Source: Pseudomonas sp. 5P_3.1_Bac2 (GTDB lineage: Bacteria > Pseudomonadota > Gammaproteobacteria > Pseudomonadales > Pseudomonadaceae). From it: DNA of 64,000 nt. The stretch covers positions 310,001 to 374,000 of the forward strand of contig NZ_JANLNY010000028.1 of NCBI RefSeq assembly GCF_025465995.1, read 5' to 3'. The position numbers and the translations under genes were made by a program. Positions within the stretch are counted from its first letter, which is position 1; the number at the start of each line of letters is the position of its first letter. Below are positions 59,711 to 64,000 of the stretch, one piece after another. The notes beneath the pieces are model-generated. The model saw only the letters and a list, made by a program, of their open reading frames with translations. It did no database searches and was not told where the DNA came from.

Positions 59711-60634
59711 TCAGCTCCAGTTATGCCGGCTGCGCGCCACGGCATCGTGGGCGTGCAGGCTTTCGGCGTGGACCACTTTGAGTTTGAACGCCGCGTGCCC
59801 CGGCATCTGCAGCAAGGCTTGATGCAGGCGTCGCGCGGCGTCTTCGCAGAACATCAGGTTCTGCCCGTTGGCCAGGGCGAAGGCTTGTTCATCGGCGCGT
59901 TTAACCGCGGTCTGTACCGCGGTGCCGAGGCTGGCTTCGGCACGCTCGATTAAGGCCAGTAGCGGCAACTCGCAGGTGTCCTCGTTCAGGCGCACGCTGA
60001 GACTGGCGAAGCTGCGTTGGCTATGGGGCGTGGCGACGATGCCGGCGCTGGTGCCGAGCCAGTCCAAGACCTGCTGATGCGGTAAATCCTCACCGGTAAA
60101 GTCCGCAGAAAAGCGCTGCTGAATCAGCTGGCGAGCCAGGGCCGCAGAGCATGGGCAGGTGGATGAATAGGTGATCGTTACCCCCAGCTCCACCTGAAAT
60201 CCCCATGGCTGTTGGCGCGCACGAATTTGCACGGGGTAGATCTTGTAGCCGTGCAGGTCGCTGAGCAGGGCTGGGCGCTTGAGTAGCAGCTCGCCGCGCA
60301 GGTTAACCAAGGCCTGCTGGGCCAGCCCGTCTTGGCTGCTGATGCAGCGCTGCAACAACTGCCGCAGGCTGGGCACGTCTAGCGTCTGCTGCGGCAACTC
60401 TTGCAGGGCCAGATACAGGCGCGACATATGAATCCCCCGCGCCTGGGCAGTGATCAGGTCGACGCCAATGTCGGCTTGGGCGCTGAGGCTTTGCCCGGCC
60501 AGTTGCAGAGGCAGGGCGATATTTTCCATACCCACCCAAGACAAGGGCGTGCTGTGGCTGGGCGCTTGGCTGGCGATATCCGGCATTGGCCGGGGCTGAG
60601 CTGAGGCTGACGACAGTGCAGAGGTTGCGTTCAT
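59711..60634 (-). CDS. folE2: GTP cyclohydrolase I type IB
   Basis: 307 residues from ATG 60634. FolE2 signatures are MSRLYLALQELPQ, VTITYSSTCPCSAALARQL (active-site Cys), LGTSAGIVATPHSQRS and NLMFCEDAARRL. It opens the tetrahydrofolate pathway by converting GTP to dihydroneopterin triphosphate. Unlike FolE it can use metals other than zinc, so it keeps folate synthesis running under zinc starvation. It diverges from dksA2 around a Zur box. Confidence 0.95.
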   Translation of the reverse strand: MNATSALSSASAQPRPMPDIASQAPSHSTPLSWVGMENIALPLQLAGQSLSAQADIGVDLITAQARGIHMSRLYLALQELPQQTLDVPSLRQLLQRCISSQDGLAQQALVNLRGELLLKRPALLSDLHGYKIYPVQIRARQQPWGFQVELGVTITYSSTCPCSAALARQLIQQRFSADFTGEDLPHQQVLDWLGTSAGIVATPHSQRSFASLSVRLNEDTCELPLLALIERAEASLGTAVQTAVKRADEQAFALANGQNLMFCEDAARRLHQALLQMPGHAAFKLKVVHAESLHAHDAVARSRHNWS

Positions 60635-60664
60635 CCGATTAGGGCTCTCAGGGTAAAAGTTAAA

Positions 60665-60679
60665 TGTTATGTTATAACA
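60665..60679. promoter_or_regulatory. Zur box
   Basis: TGTTATGTTATAACA matches the Zur core TGTTATANTATAACA at 13 of 14 informative positions. It lies between the starts of folE2 and dksA2, both known Zur targets in Pseudomonas. Confidence 0.9.
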
Positions 60680-60706
60680 ATAACGAATTCTGAGTAGTGC
60701 CCGTCG

Positions 60707-61129
60707 ATGAATGCCCAAGCCTCCTTAACCGTCGCTGAACTGCTGGCGCAGCCGGCGGCGGACTACATGAACCCCACCCAGCAGGAGTTTTTCCGCCAGC
60801 TACTCCATCGCGAGCGCAGCGAGCTGATGCAGCGCATTGAGGAGCAGATGCTCAGCCTGCGCGAGGCCGAGCCGCACAGCGATGTGGCGGATATCGGCAG
60901 CGCCCAAGAGCAGCAGCAATGGCAACTGCGCCTGCTGGAGCGGGAGAAGAAGCTACTCGACAAGATCGACCAAGCCCTCGAGCGCCTGGCCCGTGGCGAA
61001 TACGGCTGGTGCACGGCCACCGGCGAGGCAATTGGCCTGCCGCGCCTGTTGCTTAGGCCCACCGCCAGCCTGTGCATCGAAGCCAAAGAGCGCCAAGAAC
61101 AACGTGAGAAACACCAGCGCCAAGCCTGA
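60707..61129 (+). CDS. dksA2: Zinc-independent DksA paralog (DksA2)
   Basis: 140 residues. The coiled coil (SDVADIGSAQEQQQWQ) carries the Asp residues that reach into the RNA polymerase channel. The C-terminal zinc-finger region keeps only two Cys (GWCTATGEAIG, SLCIEAKE) in place of the four of DksA. That is the hallmark of DksA2, which replaces DksA in the ppGpp response when zinc is scarce. Confidence 0.93.
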   Translation: MNAQASLTVAELLAQPAADYMNPTQQEFFRQLLHRERSELMQRIEEQMLSLREAEPHSDVADIGSAQEQQQWQLRLLEREKKLLDKIDQALERLARGEYGWCTATGEAIGLPRLLLRPTASLCIEAKERQEQREKHQRQA

Positions 61130-61142
61130 TGGAGATACGCCT

Positions 61143-62348
61143 ATGCAACGTCTACCTGTAACCCTGTTAAGTGGTTTTTTAGGTGCTGGCAAAAGCACCT
61201 TGCTCAACGCCATTTTGAAAAATCGCGACGGCTTGAAGGTCGCGGTGATCGTTAACGACATGAGTGAAATCAACATCGACGGCAGCGCGGTGCAGCGCGA
61301 TGTCAGCCTAAGTCGCAGCGAAGAAAAGCTGGTGGAGATGAGCAACGGCTGCATTTGCTGCACCCTGCGCGAAGACCTGCTGGAAGAAGTCAGCCGCCTG
61401 GCCAGCAGTGGCCGCTTTGATTATTTGCTGATCGAATCCACCGGTATTTCCGAACCGCTGCCGGTGGCCGAAACCTTCACCTTCCGTGATGAGCAGGGCC
61501 GCAGCCTGTCCGATCTGGCGCGCCTCGACACCCTCGTGACGGTGGTCGATGGGCTGAGCTTTGTCGACGATTTGCAGGCCGCTGACAGCCTCGCCAGCCG
61601 TGGTGAAAGCCTCGGTGAGGAAGACGAGCGCTCGATCAGCGATCTGCTGATTGATCAGGTCGAGTTCGCCGATGTGCTGCTGGTCAGCAAGATCGATTTG
61701 ATCAGCAGCCAACAGCGCGAAGAGCTGCTGGCCATGTTAGCCAAGCTCAACCCACAGGCGCGCATCGTGCCGATGAGCATGGGCCAGGTGCCGCTGCATG
61801 AGGTACTCAACACCCACCGCTTTGATTTCGAGCGCGCCGCCCAGGCACCGGGCTGGCTGCAGGAATTACGCGGCGAACATGTGCCGGAAACCGAGGAGTA
61901 TGGCATCGCCTCGAGCGTCTACCGGGCACGCCGGCCGCTGCATCCGCAGCGCTTTTTCGAGTGGATCAACCAGCCTTGGAGCAATGGTCGCTTGCTGCGC
62001 TCCAAGGGCTATTTCTGGCTGGCCAGCAAGTATCAGGACGCCGGCAGTTGGTCCCAGGCGGGCGGCATTCTGCGCCATGGTTTTGCCGGCCGCTGGTGGC
62101 GCTTTGTGCCGAAGAGCCAGTGGCCGCAGGATGAACAGAGCCTGCAGAGCATCGCCGAGCAGTGGCAGGACGAATGCGGCGATTGCCGCCAAGAGCTGGT
62201 GTTTATCGGTCAGCATATCGACTTCGCCCGGCTTAACGCTGAATTGGATCAGTGCCTGCTGACGGATGCGGAAATGGCCCAGGGGGCGGCCAGTTGGCAA
62301 TCCTTGGCGGACCCGTTCGGCCCTTGGTATAGCGAGGAGGCCGCCTGA
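61143..62348 (+). CDS. COG0523-family GTPase, zinc-limitation type (ZigA/CobW-like)
   Basis: 401 residues from ATG 61143, 14 bp after dksA2. Walker A GFLGAGKSTLL is at about 9-19, the metal-binding CxCC reads NGCICCTLRED near 68, the Mg2+ region LIESTGISEPLPV near 98, and the C-terminal CobW domain carries VYRARRPLHPQRFFEWI. Such G3E GTPases deliver or insert zinc into client proteins during zinc shortage. It overlaps the DUF1826 gene by 1 bp. Confidence 0.92.
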   Translation: MQRLPVTLLSGFLGAGKSTLLNAILKNRDGLKVAVIVNDMSEINIDGSAVQRDVSLSRSEEKLVEMSNGCICCTLREDLLEEVSRLASSGRFDYLLIESTGISEPLPVAETFTFRDEQGRSLSDLARLDTLVTVVDGLSFVDDLQAADSLASRGESLGEEDERSISDLLIDQVEFADVLLVSKIDLISSQQREELLAMLAKLNPQARIVPMSMGQVPLHEVLNTHRFDFERAAQAPGWLQELRGEHVPETEEYGIASSVYRARRPLHPQRFFEWINQPWSNGRLLRSKGYFWLASKYQDAGSWSQAGGILRHGFAGRWWRFVPKSQWPQDEQSLQSIAEQWQDECGDCRQELVFIGQHIDFARLNAELDQCLLTDAEMAQGAASWQSLADPFGPWYSEEAA

Positions 62349-63001
62349 TGCTCGCTGAATTATTACGCGCGCCGCTGCGCCAGGTGGCCAGTGAGCAGAT
62401 TGATGTGTTGGGCGACATTTTTCTGGATGAAGTCAATCTGGCGTTGTGGCAACGGCAGTTGCCGGTACAGATCAGCGATTTCGTCGAGGCCTTGCTGGCC
62501 CAGGGCGAACCGCTGGCCTATACGCGGCAACTGGCGGTTAATCCGCATAGCACCGAGATTGTCGCCAGCGACCTTAACGGCTTGCTCGAACGCTATTGCG
62601 ACTTGCCCGGCCATGCGGCGTTTGTCTGCGATCTGACCTGGCTGGCCAATGCCTACGCCTGCCTGTTTAGCCCCAAGCGCATTGGCCTGCGCCTGAGGAT
62701 TTTGGATAAGGCCATGTGCCCGCGTTTTCATGTCGATCACGTCCCGGTGCGGCTGATCACCAGCTATGCCGGCTGTGGCACCCAGTGGTTGGCCGAGGGG
62801 GTGATGGCGCGCCGGCAATTGGGTCAGGCCCATGCTGAGCCGACTGACGCCAGGCTGATCCAGCAGGCGCTGGCCGGGCAGGTGTTGTTGGCCAAGGGTG
62901 AGAAGTGGGCTGGCAATGAGGGCGCCGGGTTAATCCATCGTTCACCGCAACCGGCAGCGGGTGAACGGCGCTTATTGTTGACCTTGGATTGGCTGGCCTA
63001 A
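62348..63001 (+). CDS. DUF1826 protein
   Basis: 217 residues, soluble. DUF1826 markers are MCPRFHVDHVPVRLITSYAGCGTQWL and RSPQPAAGERRLLLTLDW. The Cys and His in CPRFHVDHVP suit metal binding. The gene is part of the zinc-limitation operon with dksA2 and the GTPase; its function is not known. Confidence 0.88.
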   Translation: MLAELLRAPLRQVASEQIDVLGDIFLDEVNLALWQRQLPVQISDFVEALLAQGEPLAYTRQLAVNPHSTEIVASDLNGLLERYCDLPGHAAFVCDLTWLANAYACLFSPKRIGLRLRILDKAMCPRFHVDHVPVRLITSYAGCGTQWLAEGVMARRQLGQAHAEPTDARLIQQALAGQVLLAKGEKWAGNEGAGLIHRSPQPAAGERRLLLTLDWLA

Positions 63002-63041
63002 GCCGCGCTTATCGCACCTATTAAAAACGGTAGGCAAAAAT

Positions 63042-63063
63042 AAGCCGCGTATAAACGCGGCTT
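63042..63063. terminator. Terminator hairpin after the zinc operon
   Basis: AAGCCGCGT (63042-63050) and ACGCGGCTT (63055-63063) form a 9-bp stem with loop ATAA, between the DUF1826 gene and the convergent gene at 63152. Confidence 0.65.
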
Positions 63064-63151
63064 GATAACACCGGGACTTACTTAGCATGCCCGGTGAGCA
63101 CCCGGGAGCTAATAAACCATTGTGCTGTTACATTTTTGTTACTGCGTGTGA

Positions 63152-63526
63152 CTATGGCTTGGGCGTTTGCCATTGGCCTTGGCTTTGCTGCTCGCAAAAG
63201 GGCTTGAGGTAAGCGGCGTCGCTGGCCACCCCGTAGTAGTGCACGTCCTGTCGATAGGGCGTGCCTTGGGTCTGGGCATTGGCGCATATGCCAAAGGCGC
63301 CGCCGGGACACTGAGGCATAAACTCCACGGCGACTTTTTGGTCTTTGAGCTGTGGCTGGCAGAAGCCGTCATGAAACAGCCGGGCAGGGATGCTGCGGTT
63401 TTGCTGGCAGACCTTAACATCCAGACGTTCAGATTGGCTGTGCACCACACAGGCCTCAGCCCAGGCTTGGCTGACGCTGGCGCAGACAGCCCAGAGCAAC
63501 AGCGCAAGCGGCAGAGCAACACGCAT
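63152..63526 (-). CDS. Small exported Cys-containing protein
   Basis: 124 residues from ATG 63526 (MRVALPLALLLWAVCASVSQ), with a signal peptide cleaved near AWA. Several Cys in the mature part (EACVVHS, VKVCQQN, FCQPQLKD, MPQCPGGAFGICANAQ, KPFCEQQ) suggest disulfides or metal binding. It sits between the zinc operon and a second COG0523 gene, so a role in metal handling is possible. No family is recognised with confidence. Confidence 0.75.
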   Translation of the reverse strand: MRVALPLALLLWAVCASVSQAWAEACVVHSQSERLDVKVCQQNRSIPARLFHDGFCQPQLKDQKVAVEFMPQCPGGAFGICANAQTQGTPYRQDVHYYGVASDAAYLKPFCEQQSQGQWQTPKP

Positions 63527-63637
63527 CGCTAATCTCCGCGAAAAATGGCTGGCGACTCTAGCACGGCCGGCTTTATGCGTATGTGCAGGGCTCGGCACGG
63601 CTAGAATGCTTCCACCTCTTCACACCTTGAGTGTCCG

Positions 63638-64000
63638 ATGCTGCACAACATCCCCACCCACGTGATCGCCGGGCCTTTGGGCGCCGGTAAAACCAGTGTG
63701 CTTAAGCAGCTGTTGGCGCAGCGCCCCAGTGGCGAGCGCTGGGCGCTGCTGATTAACGAGTTTGGTTTGATTGGCCTCGATCAGGCGCTGCTGAGCACGG
63801 ACGATGAAGGCATCAGTCTCGGCGAGGTGGCCGGCGGCTGTCTGTGCTGCGTCAACGGCGTGCCGTTTCAGGTGGGCCTGACGCGGCTGCTGCGCAAGGC
63901 CAAACCGCAGCGCCTGTTTATCGAACCCTCGGGCTTGGGTCATCCGCTGCAATTGCTTGAGCAACTGCGCGACGCCCCTTGGGCTGGCGTGCTGGCCGTG
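63638..64000 (+). CDS. Second COG0523-family GTPase, N-terminal part
   Basis: The first 121 codons of a CobW-like gene starting at ATG 63638 and cut by the window end. Walker A GPLGAGKTSVL, the metal site GGCLCCVNGVP and the Mg2+ motif IEPSGLGHPLQL are visible. It differs from the GTPase at 61143 in its P-loop (AGPLGAGKT versus SGFLGAGKS) and CxCC surroundings, so it is a distinct paralog. Its presence beside the Zur-type block suggests a zinc role, but no Zur box precedes it. Confidence 0.9.
   Translation, partial: MLHNIPTHVIAGPLGAGKTSVLKQLLAQRPSGERWALLINEFGLIGLDQALLSTDDEGISLGEVAGGCLCCVNGVPFQVGLTRLLRKAKPQRLFIEPSGLGHPLQLLEQLRDAPWAGVLAV

Overview
The window is a stretch of chromosome from a gamma-proteobacterium, almost certainly Pseudomonas or a close relative. 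It opens with the last codons of glmS and closes with a folE2 / dksA2 / COG0523 zinc-limitation block. This pairing recalls the origin-proximal region of Pseudomonas genomes. Five perfect DnaA boxes plus one variant within 2.3 kb of glmS, and a near-perfect parS site at 30.6 kb, fit that placement. No tRNA, rRNA, CRISPR array or intact mobile element was found.

Left part (1-13.1 kb): glmS 3' end with its potential Tn7 attachment site, a small gene of a family often misnamed 'N-acetylglutamate synthase', and an OprD-family porin. Next comes an AT-richer surface-polysaccharide cassette of about 8 kb: Wzm/Wzt ABC exporter, a 1328-residue fusion (methyltransferase, coiled coil, two GT2 domains, one GT4-like domain), an NDP-sugar epimerase/dehydratase and a rhamnosyltransferase-like GT2. 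Broken IS3 and IS66 remnants bracket the cassette, which suggests horizontal acquisition.

Central part (13-34.8 kb): a ChaA-like Ca2+/H+ antiporter, then a complete guanidine-assimilation operon (ABC importer, two DUF1989 carboxyguanidine deiminase subunits, guanidine carboxylase, allophanate hydrolase). Its leader contains a sigma-54 promoter, a possible NtrC site and a guanidine-I riboswitch. After that come LysR/VOC/GST, AraC/SDR, small accessory genes, the parS site, and a DAHP synthase whose long leader encodes two aromatic-rich peptides and a strong terminator (attenuator). A DUF2790 protein and a LOG-family hydrolase follow.

Accessory part (34.8-47.3 kb): the most unusual block. A small protein with a double-glycine-type leader lies next to an RTX protein and a complete type I secretion system whose ABC transporter has an intact C39 peptidase triad. 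One machine may therefore serve a leader-peptide substrate and a C-terminal-signal substrate. It abuts an iron module (PchR-like AraC, a Fur-like box, a small conserved protein, an RhtX/FptX-type importer and an IutA/RhtA-like TonB receptor).

Right part (47.3-64 kb): GNAT, BCCT transporter, a three-gene periplasmic molybdenum hydroxylase with triheme cytochrome c, a DnaQ-like exonuclease overlapping a CNB/CBS/DUF294 protein, LemA and a DUF2207 protein. Last is the zinc-limitation block: folE2 and dksA2 diverge around a strong Zur box, with two COG0523 GTPases and a DUF1826 protein.
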